Below, one piece after another: positions 9,425 through 17,664 of a stretch of DNA of 64,000 nt. Position 1 is the stretch's first letter. Each line of letters begins with the position of its first letter. A program made the translations under genes and the position numbers. Origin of the DNA: Streptomyces cyanogenus (lineage in GTDB: Bacteria; Actinomycetota; Actinomycetes; Streptomycetales; Streptomycetaceae); assembly GCF_017526105.1 (NCBI RefSeq), contig NZ_CP071839.1, forward strand, positions 5,099,001 to 5,163,000. Direction: 5' to 3'. The notes below the pieces were generated by a model that was not told where the DNA came from, made no database searches, and was given only the letters and a program-made list of their open reading frames with translations.

Positions 9425-12196
9425 TCAGAGCCCCCGCGCCGCGTAGGCCCGGACGTCCGCGTCCGAGTCGGCCGTGGCCGTGGCGAGAGCCGCGCGGGCC
9501 TCCGCCGAGGTCCGGTGCCGGCTCAGGGCCAGGACCGCCGCCTTGCGGACGTCGGCGTTCGGGTCGGCGAGAGCCTTGGCGAGAGCCGGGACGGCCGGGT
9601 CGGCGGACGCGGCCGACAGCGCGGTCGCGGCGCCGGACCGCACCTGCCAGGCCGGGTCCGACAGCGCGGCCACGGCACGTGCCGCCAGCGGCGGCGGGCA
9701 GCCGGTGGCGGCCAGCGCACCGAGCGCGGCGCCGCGCACCAGCGGGTCGCCGTCCTCGGTGAGCCGGTCCAGAGCGGCGGTCAGCAGGTCCCGGTCGGCC
9801 GCGGCGAGGGCAGCCGAGCCGACGGTGGCCAGGGCCTTCGCCACGGTGACCCGGACCTCCCGGGAAGGATCGTCCGCCGCGCCGGCCAGCGGCCGGACCG
9901 CGTCCACCGAGACGAGGGCCCGTACGGCCTCCGTCCGGACGGTGATGTCGGGGTCGTCCAGCGCCGCAGCGAACACCCCGGCCTCGCCGAGCCGCAGGGC
10001 CCGCAGCACATCGAGGGCAGCGGCCCGGACCACGGGGTCGGGCTGGGCGAGCCCACCGGCGAGGGCGGCGCCCAAGGCGGGTTCGGGCGGCAGCGTCTCG
10101 ACGAGCTCCCGCAGCGAGGCCGCGGCGGCCGCGCGGACCTCGGCATCGGGGTCGGCGAGCGCACCGGCGAGGGCCCGACCGGTGCCGGGCGGCACGGTCT
10201 CCGTGAGCACCGCGACGGCCGTACGGCGCACAGCGGGATCCGGGTCGGCCAAGTACGGCTCGACCGCCGCGAGTTCCGGCTCGGCCTCGGCCAGGCCCAG
10301 CAGCTCCAGCAGCCGGGGTGAGGCGGCGTCCCGCGCGTTCGCCCGGTCCACGGCACCGGCATCGGCGGCGCGCGCGGCAGCGGGCCGCGCGGCCACCGGT
10401 GCCAGCTCGCGGGGCCCGGCCGTGGCCACGTGCTCGGGACGGACCTCGCCCAGATGCCGGGAGGGACCGCCGACAGGCGTGAACTCCTCCACCGGCACCA
10501 GATAGGGAGCCACGGGACGGGCCGTGAACTCCATCGCACCAGAGGGGGACTTGTGCAGATCGAGATGGTGGAACCAGGAGACGTCGTCGCGCCCGGGATG
10601 GTCGAGACGATCATGGTAGAGGCCCCAGCGGGACTCGGTCCGGGCCAGAGAGGCGCGGGCGGCCATCTCCGCGCAGTCGCGTATGAAGGTGACCTCGGCA
10701 CAGCGCATCAGCTCGTGCGGGGTGCGGGCCCCCATCGAGGCGATGTCGGCGCGCATCCGCTCGAACGCCTCCAGCGCGAGGGAGAGCCGTGCACCGGACT
10801 TCGGCGGTGCCACGTAGTCGTTCACGAAGCGGCGCAGCTTGTACTCGACCTGGGGCTGCGGCGGGCCGTCCGGGTTGCGCAGCGGGCGGTAGATCAACTC
10901 GTGGGCCTCGCGCACCTGGTCCGCGGGAAGCTCACCGTCGTACGCCCGGTACCGGGCGGCGTCCGCGCCCGCGAGGTCGCCGAAGACGAAGGCACCGATC
11001 ATGTAGTTGTGCGGGACGCAGGCGAGGTCGCCGGCGGCGTACAGCCGGGGAACGGTCGTCCGCGCGTGGTCGTCGACGCGGACACCCGAAGCGGAGTGGC
11101 CGCCGCACAGGCCGATCTCGGAGATGTGCATCTCGACGTCGTGAGTGCGGTAGTCGTGCCCGCGGCCGGCGTGGAAGGTGCCGCGGGTGGGCCGCTCGGT
11201 GGAGTGCAGGATCGTCTCCAGGGCGGAGATCGACTCCTCGGGCAGATGGCTGAGCTTGAGGTAGACCGGGCCCCGGTCGCCGGCGACCTCGGCGGCGAAC
11301 TCGGCCATCATCTGCCCCGACCAGTAGTCGGAGTCGACGAAGCGCTCGCCGTGCCGGTTGACCTGGTAACCGCCGAACGGGTTGGCGACGTAGGCGCAGG
11401 CCGGACCGTTGTAGTCCTTGATCAACGGGTTGATCTGGAAGCACTCGATACCGGTCAGCTCGGCGCCCGCGTGGTAGGCCATGGCGTAGCCGTCACCGGC
11501 GTTGGTGGGGTTCTCGTAGGTGCCGTAGAGGTAACCGGAGGCGGGCAGGCCGAGGCGGCCGCAGGCACCGGTCGCGAGGATCACCGCGCCCGCGCGGATG
11601 GTGACGAACGCGCCGGTACGGGTGTGGAACCCGACGGCCCCCACGGCCCGCCCGTCGGCGGTGAGGACCCGGACCGGCATCACCCGGTTCTCGATCCGGA
11701 TCCGCTCCCGCATCTCGCGCCGCCGCAACTGCCGGTACAGGACCTTTTTGACGTCCTTGCCCTCTGGCATCGGCAGTACGTACGAGCCGGAGCGATGGAC
11801 CTGGCGGACCGCGTACTCACCGTGCTCGTCCTTCTCGAACTTGACCCCGTACGACTCCAGCCGCTGCACCATCGCGAAGCCGCGCGTGGCGGTCTGGCGG
11901 ACGGTGGACTGGTCGACGATCCCGTCGTTGGCGCGGGTGATCTCGGCGACGTAGTCGTCGGGCTCGGCACGGCCGGGGACGACCGCGTTGTTGACGCCGT
12001 CCATGCCCATCGCGAGCGCGCCGGAGTGCCGGACGTGGGCCTTCTCCAGCAGCAGGACGTTCGCGCCGCGCTCGGCGGCGGTCAGGGCGGCCATGGTGCC
12101 GGCGGTGCCACCGCCGACGACGAGGACATCGCAGGTCAGCTCCTCGGCATCGGTGACGGCGGGAATCTTCATGGGGGTGGGCGCGAGGGTGGTCAC
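9425..12196 (-). CDS. AprA-like FAD oxidoreductase fused to HEAT-like repeats
   Basis: A 923-aa flavoprotein of the fumarate reductase/succinate dehydrogenase/adenylylsulfate reductase alpha superfamily. Residues ~20-600 hold the FAD fold: DVLVVGGGTAGTMAALTAAE for the dinucleotide, HSGALAMGMDGVNN, and AAGDLACVPHNYMIGAF near the flavin. The HSGA and AAGD parts resemble AprA more than SdhA. Residues ~610-923 are nine HEAT/PBS-lyase-like repeats with the pattern (A/D)DPDxxVRxxAxxAL. It is the last gene of a six-gene operon, 11 bases after the ABC ATPase. The start is GTG, with an in-frame ATG at 12172. Probably works with the AprB-like ferredoxin at 15249. The substrate is unknown; it is not shown to be an APS reductase. 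Confidence 0.8.
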   Translation of the reverse strand: MTTLAPTPMKIPAVTDAEELTCDVLVVGGGTAGTMAALTAAERGANVLLLEKAHVRHSGALAMGMDGVNNAVVPGRAEPDDYVAEITRANDGIVDQSTVRQTATRGFAMVQRLESYGVKFEKDEHGEYAVRQVHRSGSYVLPMPEGKDVKKVLYRQLRRREMRERIRIENRVMPVRVLTADGRAVGAVGFHTRTGAFVTIRAGAVILATGACGRLGLPASGYLYGTYENPTNAGDGYAMAYHAGAELTGIECFQINPLIKDYNGPACAYVANPFGGYQVNRHGERFVDSDYWSGQMMAEFAAEVAGDRGPVYLKLSHLPEESISALETILHSTERPTRGTFHAGRGHDYRTHDVEMHISEIGLCGGHSASGVRVDDHARTTVPRLYAAGDLACVPHNYMIGAFVFGDLAGADAARYRAYDGELPADQVREAHELIYRPLRNPDGPPQPQVEYKLRRFVNDYVAPPKSGARLSLALEAFERMRADIASMGARTPHELMRCAEVTFIRDCAEMAARASLARTESRWGLYHDRLDHPGRDDVSWFHHLDLHKSPSGAMEFTARPVAPYLVPVEEFTPVGGPSRHLGEVRPEHVATAGPRELAPVAARPAAARAADAGAVDRANARDAASPRLLELLGLAEAEPELAAVEPYLADPDPAVRRTAVAVLTETVPPGTGRALAGALADPDAEVRAAAAASLRELVETLPPEPALGAALAGGLAQPDPVVRAAALDVLRALRLGEAGVFAAALDDPDITVRTEAVRALVSVDAVRPLAGAADDPSREVRVTVAKALATVGSAALAAADRDLLTAALDRLTEDGDPLVRGAALGALAATGCPPPLAARAVAALSDPAWQVRSGAATALSAASADPAVPALAKALADPNADVRKAAVLALSRHRTSAEARAALATATADSDADVRAYAARGL

Positions 12197-12207
12197 CGGG
12201 ATGCCTT

Positions 12208-12996
12208 TCAGGAGCCGAGCGAACTGAGGACGGCGCGGCGCAGCGCCACACGGGCCGGATCGTCGAAGGCCGCACGGTCACGGGGGCGCGGCACCTCGCG
12301 CACGGCGGAAACCCGCCCCGAACCGAGCAGGGCCACACGGTCACCGAGGAAGAGGGCCTCGTCCACGTCGTGCGTGACGAACACGACGGTCGCGCCCGTG
12401 CCCCGCAACACCTCCACCAGCAGGTCCTGCATGCCGGACCGGGTCTGCGCGTCGAGGGCACCGAAGGGCTCGTCCATGAGGACCGCGCGCGGACTGTCCG
12501 CCAAGGCCCGGGCCAACTGGGCGCGCTGGCGCTGCCCACCGGACACCCGGTGCGGCAACTGCCCGGCCTGCTCGCTCAGTCCGACCCGCGCGAGCCACGC
12601 CTCGGCGCGGGAACGACGCTCCGCGCGCGCAGCGCCCCTGATGGCCAGCGGGAGTTCGACGTTTCCGCGCAAGCTGCGCCAGGGCAGCAGCGCGTCTTCC
12701 TGGAAGACCAGCGCACGGTCCGCCGACGGCCCGGTCAGCGGGCCGCCGTCCACCTCGGCCGTGCCGCCCAACGGCGGCAGCAGCCCGGCGAGCGTCCGCA
12801 GCAGTGTCGACTTGCCGCAGCCGGACGGGCCGACGACGGTGAGGATCTCGCCGGGAGCGACCTCCAGGTCGACGCCTGACAGGACCGGCGCGTCCGGGCG
12901 GCCGAGGACGGCGGAGCGGAAGGCGAGCCGGGTGCCGCGCACGCCTTCCGGCGCCGGCGCGACGGGAGCGGTGACGGTCTCAGACGAGGTGCTCAT
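12208..12996 (-). CDS. ABC transporter ATP-binding protein, nitrate/sulfonate/taurine type
   Basis: ATPase of an SsuB/TauB-like importer, 262 aa. Walker A GPSGCGKST, Q-loop QEDALLPWRS, signature VSGGQRQRAQLARAL, Walker B AVLMDEPFGALD and switch His VTHDVDEALFLGDRV are all intact. ATG 12996 is chosen; a GTG lies one codon earlier. The start overlaps the permease end by 17 bases. It energises uptake of the ligand bound by the lipoprotein at 13891; by family this could be a sulfonate, nitrate or similar small oxyanion or organic compound. Confidence 0.93.
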   Translation of the reverse strand: MSTSSETVTAPVAPAPEGVRGTRLAFRSAVLGRPDAPVLSGVDLEVAPGEILTVVGPSGCGKSTLLRTLAGLLPPLGGTAEVDGGPLTGPSADRALVFQEDALLPWRSLRGNVELPLAIRGAARAERRSRAEAWLARVGLSEQAGQLPHRVSGGQRQRAQLARALADSPRAVLMDEPFGALDAQTRSGMQDLLVEVLRGTGATVVFVTHDVDEALFLGDRVALLGSGRVSAVREVPRPRDRAAFDDPARVALRRAVLSSLGS

Positions 12997-13894
12997 CACG
13001 GGCCTCCTCGGTGTGCTTCTGGCCCTGCTGTTCGGACTGGGCCTGCTGCTCGGGCTCGCCGCCGGGACGGGCGGGGACGGCGAGCGGCCGGCGCGCGCGG
13101 GTACGCCCTCCGGGGACGTACGAGGTGCGGGGCAGCCAGCGGGTCAGCCGGCGGCCGAGGAGTTCCACGGCCGTGGAGGTGATCCAGCCGAGCACGCCGA
13201 TCGTGACCATGCCGACGAAGACACCGGGGTAGTTCACCACCGTGTAGTCCTGCCACGTGCGGTAGCCGACCCCGTACTGGCCGGAGATCATCTCGGCGGA
13301 GATCACGCAGATCCACGACACACCGATGCCCACCGACAGCCCGCCGAAGATGCCGGGCAGGGCGCCCGGCAGCACGACCGAGCGAAGGATCCGGAGCCGG
13401 CTGCCGCCCATGGTGCGCACCGCCTCCTCCCAGACGGGAGTCAGCGCGCGGACCGCGTGCCGGGTGGAGACCAGCACCGGGAAGAAGGCGGCGGTGCAGG
13501 TGATGAAGACGATGCCTTGCTCGTTCGAGGGGAACAGCAGGATCGCGACCGGGACGAGGGCGATGGCCGGGATCGGCCGGACGACCTCCAGCACCGGCCC
13601 GAGCAGGTCCTCGGCCAGGGGGGAGCGGGCCACGAGCACGCCGGTCGCGACGCCGAGGACGGCCGCCAGCGCGAAGCCGGTCAGGATGCGGGTGAGGCTG
13701 TCGGTGAGGTCGGTCCAGTAGTCGTCGCCGGAGAGCCGGTCGGCGAAGGCGCGGGCCACGTCGGTGACCGTCGGGAACTGCGAGAACCGCAGCCACAGGT
13801 CAACCTTGAGGCTGGTCAGCAGCTGCCACGCGCCGAGGGCGGCGGCCAGGGACGCCGCCCGCAGCGCATACCGGGTCAGGGGCCGGCGGGTCAT
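12980..13894 (-). CDS. ABC transporter permease, SsuC/TauC type
   Basis: A 304-aa inner-membrane permease of the BPD_transp_1 family with about six helices. The coupling-helix region (EEAVRTMGGSRLRILRSVVL and the following GALPGIFGGLSVGIG) matches the SsuC/TauC pattern. The N-terminus has the typical short membrane anchor (RYALRAASLAAALGAWQLL). The ATG at 13894 overlaps the stop of the binding-protein gene. The C-terminal 30 residues are a Gln/Glu-rich tail that is unusually long for the family. Confidence 0.92.
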   Translation of the reverse strand: MTRRPLTRYALRAASLAAALGAWQLLTSLKVDLWLRFSQFPTVTDVARAFADRLSGDDYWTDLTDSLTRILTGFALAAVLGVATGVLVARSPLAEDLLGPVLEVVRPIPAIALVPVAILLFPSNEQGIVFITCTAAFFPVLVSTRHAVRALTPVWEEAVRTMGGSRLRILRSVVLPGALPGIFGGLSVGIGVSWICVISAEMISGQYGVGYRTWQDYTVVNYPGVFVGMVTIGVLGWITSTAVELLGRRLTRWLPRTSYVPGGRTRARRPLAVPARPGGEPEQQAQSEQQGQKHTEEARDEHLV

Positions 13895-15234
13895 GAGGCC
13901 CGCTCCAGGGCCTCGCGGTACGACACCGTGCGAGCGCCGCCGTGCGCGGTGAGGTAGTCCTGCGCGGCGGCCGGGGTGACGAAGGGCAGCAGCCGGTCGC
14001 CGTCGGCCACCCAGACCGCCTTGTCGGCGAACCAGAGGGTGCCCGTGGTCGCGTCGGGCACGTAGGCGGCGCGGACGCCGTCCTGGTGTGCGGCCAGGTA
14101 GGCCAGCAGTTGCTTCGGCGACTTGTAGGAGAGGGTCTTCTCGCCGCCCTTGGGCCACACCTCGCTCGCGGCCGGCGGGGGCGGTGTGGTGAGCCGCTTG
14201 GTGTATGACGTGCCGAGGGCCTTCTTCACGTACTGGTCGTCGACGAAGGAGTCCACGTCGATGTCGCCGGTCAGCTTGGCGGACTTCAGCACGGACACGT
14301 CCTGTTCGAGGGCGGAGACGAGCTGGGGGCTGAGCGCCGGGTTGAACGTGGCGATGCCGTGGGCGCCGTTGTACAGGTAGACGACCTCGGCGGGCAGGCC
14401 GGTGGCCTCGGCGACCTTCTCGGCCGCGGTGACGGGATGGCCGTTGAGGTAGTCCGTCGCCTGGGCCTGCGCCTTGAGGAAGGCTTCCAGGACGGCCGGG
14501 TGCCGGCGGGCGAAGTCCTCGCGGGCGGTCACGCCGTGGAACGTGGGCAGATTCAGCTGGGCGCCGTCGTACAGGGCCTTGGCCTTGCCCTGGAAGGCGA
14601 GCAGACCCGGCCAGGCGACGAACTGGGACAGCGCGTCCACGCTGCCGGCCGACAGCGCCGAAGCGCCCACCGCGGGCTGCTGGTTGAGCTTGGAGGCACC
14701 CTTGTCCGGGTCGATGCCGGCTCGCTGCAGGGCCCGTACGAGGGTGCCGTCGGCGGCCGAGCCGACGCTCGTGGAGACCTTCTTGCCCTTGAGGTCCTTC
14801 AGGGACGTGAGCGTGGAGTCCGGCGCGGTGACGATGGTGTTGAGTCCGCCGCGCAGGTTGTAGCCGGTGGCGGAGACCAGGTGGGTCGGTCGGCCCAGTT
14901 GCTTGCCGCGGGCCGCGTTGAGCAGCAGCGGGAAGTCGCCCATCGAGCCGATGTCGATCTTCCCGGCGGTCATCTGGGCGGTGATCGGGGCGCCGGTGGC
15001 GTAGTCCTGCCAGTCGACCTTGTAGGTGTGGCCGTCGTGCAGGGAGTTGAGCTGCTTCTCGAAGTATCCGAGAGAGCGCAGCAGGGTGCCGGCGGTGACG
15101 GTGTTGATGGTCTTGGACTGGTAGCCGACGGTCACGGTGACCGTGGAGCCGCTGCCCGCCTCGGCGCTGCCGCCGCACGCGGACAGAGGGAGCAGGAGTG
15201 TGGCGGCGGACAGGGCGACTGTCGTGCGTTTCAT
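13891..15234 (-). CDS. ABC substrate-binding lipoprotein with NosL-like C-terminal domain
   Basis: 447 aa. A signal peptide with lipobox LSAC places the mature N-terminus at Cys20, so it is a membrane-anchored receptor. Residues ~35-340 are an NMT1/SsuA-type binding fold (GYQSKTINTV, MTAGKIDIGSMGDFPLLLN, LKGKKVSTSVGSAADG). Residues ~350-447 (from PKQLLAYLAAHQDG through DATTGTLWFADKAVWVADGD, PFVTPAAAQDYLTAHGG to the end) look like a NosL-type domain, but without Met or Cys for copper binding. That fusion is unusual for this receptor class. ATG 15234 begins 14 bases after the ferredoxin gene. The ligand is unknown. Confidence 0.85.
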   Translation of the reverse strand: MKRTTVALSAATLLLPLSACGGSAEAGSGSTVTVTVGYQSKTINTVTAGTLLRSLGYFEKQLNSLHDGHTYKVDWQDYATGAPITAQMTAGKIDIGSMGDFPLLLNAARGKQLGRPTHLVSATGYNLRGGLNTIVTAPDSTLTSLKDLKGKKVSTSVGSAADGTLVRALQRAGIDPDKGASKLNQQPAVGASALSAGSVDALSQFVAWPGLLAFQGKAKALYDGAQLNLPTFHGVTAREDFARRHPAVLEAFLKAQAQATDYLNGHPVTAAEKVAEATGLPAEVVYLYNGAHGIATFNPALSPQLVSALEQDVSVLKSAKLTGDIDVDSFVDDQYVKKALGTSYTKRLTTPPPPAASEVWPKGGEKTLSYKSPKQLLAYLAAHQDGVRAAYVPDATTGTLWFADKAVWVADGDRLLPFVTPAAAQDYLTAHGGARTVSYREALERAS

Positions 15235-15248
15235 GATGGGTGTACCTC

Positions 15249-15476
15249 TCACCGCAGCAGGTAGGGCATGTTGACCGTGACGGCTCCGGTGGGGCAGCGG
15301 GCCGCGCAGGGGCCGCAGTACCAGCACTCGTCGACGTGCATGTACGCCTTGCCGCTGCTCTCGTCGATGGCGAGGGAGTCCAGCGGGCACATGTCCACGC
15401 AGAGGGTGCAGCCGTCGATGCACTTCGACTCGTCGATGGTCACGGGCACGTCGGCCCGCTGGGGCGCCAAGGGCAT
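15249..15476 (-). CDS. AprB-like 2x[4Fe-4S] ferredoxin
   Basis: A 75-aa ferredoxin with two cluster motifs. The first, CIDGCTLCVDMCP, has one extra residue between the first two cysteines (C-x3-C-x2-C-x3-CP). The second, CWYCGPCAARCPTGAV, closely resembles the CWxC...CP motif of the AprB subunit of adenylylsulfate reductase. The first gene after the regulator, it probably passes electrons to or from the AprA-like flavoprotein at the operon end. Which partner donates or accepts is not visible. Confidence 0.88.
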   Translation of the reverse strand: MPLAPQRADVPVTIDESKCIDGCTLCVDMCPLDSLAIDESSGKAYMHVDECWYCGPCAARCPTGAVTVNMPYLLR

Positions 15477-15509
15477 GGCTGTCTCCAGGGAATGTGCAGG
15501 CGGGGGCGG

Positions 15510-16298
15510 TTACGACCGGTGCAGCAGGCCGCTCATCGTGATGCGGTCGCCGCGGAAGCGGATGAACTCCAGGTCGACGGGACGGCCGTCGGCGAGGTGC
15601 GTGAGGCGCTCCAGCATCAGTACGGCGGCGCCGCGCGGGGCCTGGAGTACGGCCGCGGAGTGGGCGTCCGCGTTCACCGCCTCCAGGGTGATCTCGGCGT
15701 GGCCGAGACGCAGGCCTGTGATGGCTTCCAGGAGGCGGAAGACATCGGTGTTCTCCAGGTCGGCGCCGAGCAGGGCGGTACCGATGTCGAGCGGGATGTA
15801 GGTGAGGTCGAGGGAGAGCGGGAGGCCGTTCAGGCGGCGCAGGCGTTCGATGTACAGGACGTCGGCGCCGGCCGGAACGCGGAGGCGTTCGGCCACGGGG
15901 GCGGGTGCGGGAGCGGGGCCCATGGTGCGGACCTCGTTGGTGACGCGGCCGTGTTCGCGGAGGGTTTCCGCGAGGCCCATCAGACGGTCGAGCCCGTGCG
16001 GGTATTTCCGGGCGACGACGACGGTGCCGACTCCGGGCAGCCGGTCCACCAGGCCCTCGGCCCGGAGCAGGTCCAGGGCTTGGCGGACGGTGTTGCGGGA
16101 GGCGCGGTAGTCGGTGGCGAGGGTGGACTCGTGGGGAAGGGTGCCGTCCTGGAAGGCGCCGGTGAGGATCTGGCGGCGTAGCAGGTCGGCGAGCTGCCGG
16201 GCCCGGTCCGCACGCAGCCGGCGCCGTGCGCGGTGGGCGGCGACGGTGCTCGCGGCGCCCTGCCCGGCATGGTCTCGGGGGCGGTCGGTGGGTGGCAT
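15510..16298 (-). CDS. GntR family regulator, HutC-type, of the AprAB-like/ABC operon
   Basis: 262 aa from ATG 16298 (an in-frame ATG at 16310 and a longer open frame exist). The N-terminal winged HTH is visible at LADLLRRQILTGAFQDGTLP, STLATDYRASRNTVRQALDL and GLVDRLPGVGTVVV. The C-terminal UTRA-type ligand domain (ADVLYIERLRRLNGLPLSLD, FRLLEAITGLRLGHAEITLE) places it in the HutC subfamily, whose members sense a small effector. It is the first gene of the operon, 33 bases before the ferredoxin, suggesting autoregulation. The effector is probably related to the transported compound (inference). Confidence 0.88.
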   Translation of the reverse strand: MPPTDRPRDHAGQGAASTVAAHRARRRLRADRARQLADLLRRQILTGAFQDGTLPHESTLATDYRASRNTVRQALDLLRAEGLVDRLPGVGTVVVARKYPHGLDRLMGLAETLREHGRVTNEVRTMGPAPAPAPVAERLRVPAGADVLYIERLRRLNGLPLSLDLTYIPLDIGTALLGADLENTDVFRLLEAITGLRLGHAEITLEAVNADAHSAAVLQAPRGAAVLMLERLTHLADGRPVDLEFIRFRGDRITMSGLLHRS

Positions 16299-16310
16299 GG
16301 CTGGAACCAT

Positions 16311-16318
16311 ACCTAGGT
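16311..16318. promoter_or_regulatory. candidate GntR operator overlapping the regulator start
   Basis: ACCTAGGT is an 8-bp palindrome centred on TA, like the TA-centred sites of HutC-type GntR regulators. It sits immediately upstream of the possible starts 16310 and 16298. The arms are short and no second copy was found in the operon, so this is tentative. Confidence 0.25.
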
Positions 16319-16431
16319 GGTAGGGAATGGTGTGTTGCTGGAGTGTTGCGCCAGGTGCGGCCACCGGGGGAAAGTCGCTGAGCTGGGCTTTTCCGTCCGG
16401 CGGGGCAAGATCTGCCACCCGGCGGGGGCGG

Positions 16432-17370
16432 TCAGGACAGTGCCGTCAGCCCCGGGGCGAAGGTGATCAGCAGCGGCAGCAACGGCACCAGCGCGGCCAC
16501 CGTCGTCGTCAGGGCCCGGTGCCGGAGCAGCAGCCGCGGCGGCGGTTCCAGCAGGCGGTCGACGCGCTCGCCCAGGAGGCGGCGGCTGGAGTCGCAGGAG
16601 AGGACGCCCCGGTGCTGGTTCAGCTCGATCAGCGCGAGGGCCGTGGTGAGGTGCCCGCAGCGCCGGGACGCCGTGTCGTCGGCGGCCAGCTCGACCAGGC
16701 GGTGCGTCTGGTCGCAGAAGTGGGCGAAGAGCGGCACGCGCGGGAAGCCGGTGGCGAGTGCGGTGGACAGGTGCAGCAGCCAGTCGTGGTGGGCGCGCGC
16801 GTGTCCGCGCTCGTGGGTGAGGACGGCGTCCAGCTGGAGGTCGGTGAGGCGGTGCAGCGCCCCTGTGGTGACGACCAGTTGCGGCGGGTGGCCCGGCATC
16901 CACCAGGCGTCCGGGTACTCGTCCTCCAGCACCAGCATCGGCCCGCGTGCCGCGGGCAGCCCGGCCGGCAGCTCGGGGGCGCGCTCGCGCAGGTGCGCCC
17001 GGGCCTGGCCGCGGCTGCGGCGGGCCTCGACGAGTTCCCGGGCCAGCATCGCCGTCGTCCAGGCCGCCCCGCAGGCCAGCAGCATGGTGAGCACGGCGGC
17101 CCACACGGGCGCGGTGGACAGGTCGTACGCGGCGGTGACGGCGGGCGGGGCGGGTGCGAACACGTGGTCGCGGACGGTGTGGAAAACGGCCGCCGCGCCC
17201 AGGACCAGTGCGGTCAGGCAGCACAGCAGGACGGTGGCGACCAGGCACTGCCACACCCACAGCGCCACCACGGGTTCCCGCTCGGGCCAGGCGGCACGGG
17301 TCAGCGCGCGCGGCGCCGGTACGGCGGCCGTCAGGGCGACGACGCTCAGCAGGAGCAGGCAGACGGTCAT
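16432..17370 (-). CDS. M56 (BlaR1-type) membrane metallopeptidase
   Basis: 312 aa with hydrophobic helices at both ends and between, and the zinc-protease motif HERGH at residues 186-190, followed by VELAADDTASRRCG, which would supply the third ligand. ATG 17370 gives a protein that begins directly with a membrane helix; a longer start at 17433 adds only a basic His-rich stretch. M56 peptidases usually pair with a BlaI repressor and cleave it or a membrane partner, but no BlaI gene is next to this one. The target is unknown. Confidence 0.85.
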   Translation of the reverse strand: MTVCLLLLSVVALTAAVPAPRALTRAAWPEREPVVALWVWQCLVATVLLCCLTALVLGAAAVFHTVRDHVFAPAPPAVTAAYDLSTAPVWAAVLTMLLACGAAWTTAMLARELVEARRSRGQARAHLRERAPELPAGLPAARGPMLVLEDEYPDAWWMPGHPPQLVVTTGALHRLTDLQLDAVLTHERGHARAHHDWLLHLSTALATGFPRVPLFAHFCDQTHRLVELAADDTASRRCGHLTTALALIELNQHRGVLSCDSSRRLLGERVDRLLEPPPRLLLRHRALTTTVAALVPLLPLLITFAPGLTALS

Positions 17371-17664
17371 GCCGGGGCTCCGGTTCCTGATCGGAGAGGT
17401 GTGCGGGTGTCGGTGGTGCCGGGCACGCGTCACACGACGGCGGCTCGCGCGTGGTGCGTGTCCCCGTCAGTATGACGAAGACCGGCGCCCCGAGTCAGGT
17501 GTCGGCGACGATCCCGCCACACCGCGGCACGCGCGCGGGCGAAGCCGCGGAGACCGGGTGCCGACAGTGCCGGCGTCGCACCGGCACGCGCGTGTGGCCG
17601 ATTCCCGCAGCACCACGCGCGCGTGCCAGGGCGGCCACCGGCACCCAGGGCCCTTGCCGCGCGG
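17371..17664. other. intergenic region with alternating GC palindromes
   Basis: A 294-base gap between two minus-strand genes. No gene is supported. It holds CACGCGCGTG (17585-17594), CACGCGCGCGTG (17614-17625) and a near copy around 17527, the recurrent motif of this window. The first two copies form arms of the hairpin listed separately. Confidence 0.6.
17584..17627 (-). terminator. hairpin downstream of the GntR/membrane protein operon
   Basis: A left arm beginning GGCACGCGCG pairs with a right arm ending CGCGCGTGCC, enclosing a loop of roughly 13-15 bases, with a small bulge. It lies about 40 bases after the stop of the YtrA-type regulator in the direction of transcription. Both arms are made of the CACGCGCGCGTG-type sequence. 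Confidence 0.6.

Noticed and set aside
10430..13957. A 1175-codon open frame on the plus strand opposite the flavoprotein and ABC genes
   Set aside because: It is antisense to genes with intact cofactor motifs; its translation is Arg/Gly/Ala-rich without domains, which is typical of high-GC shadow frames.
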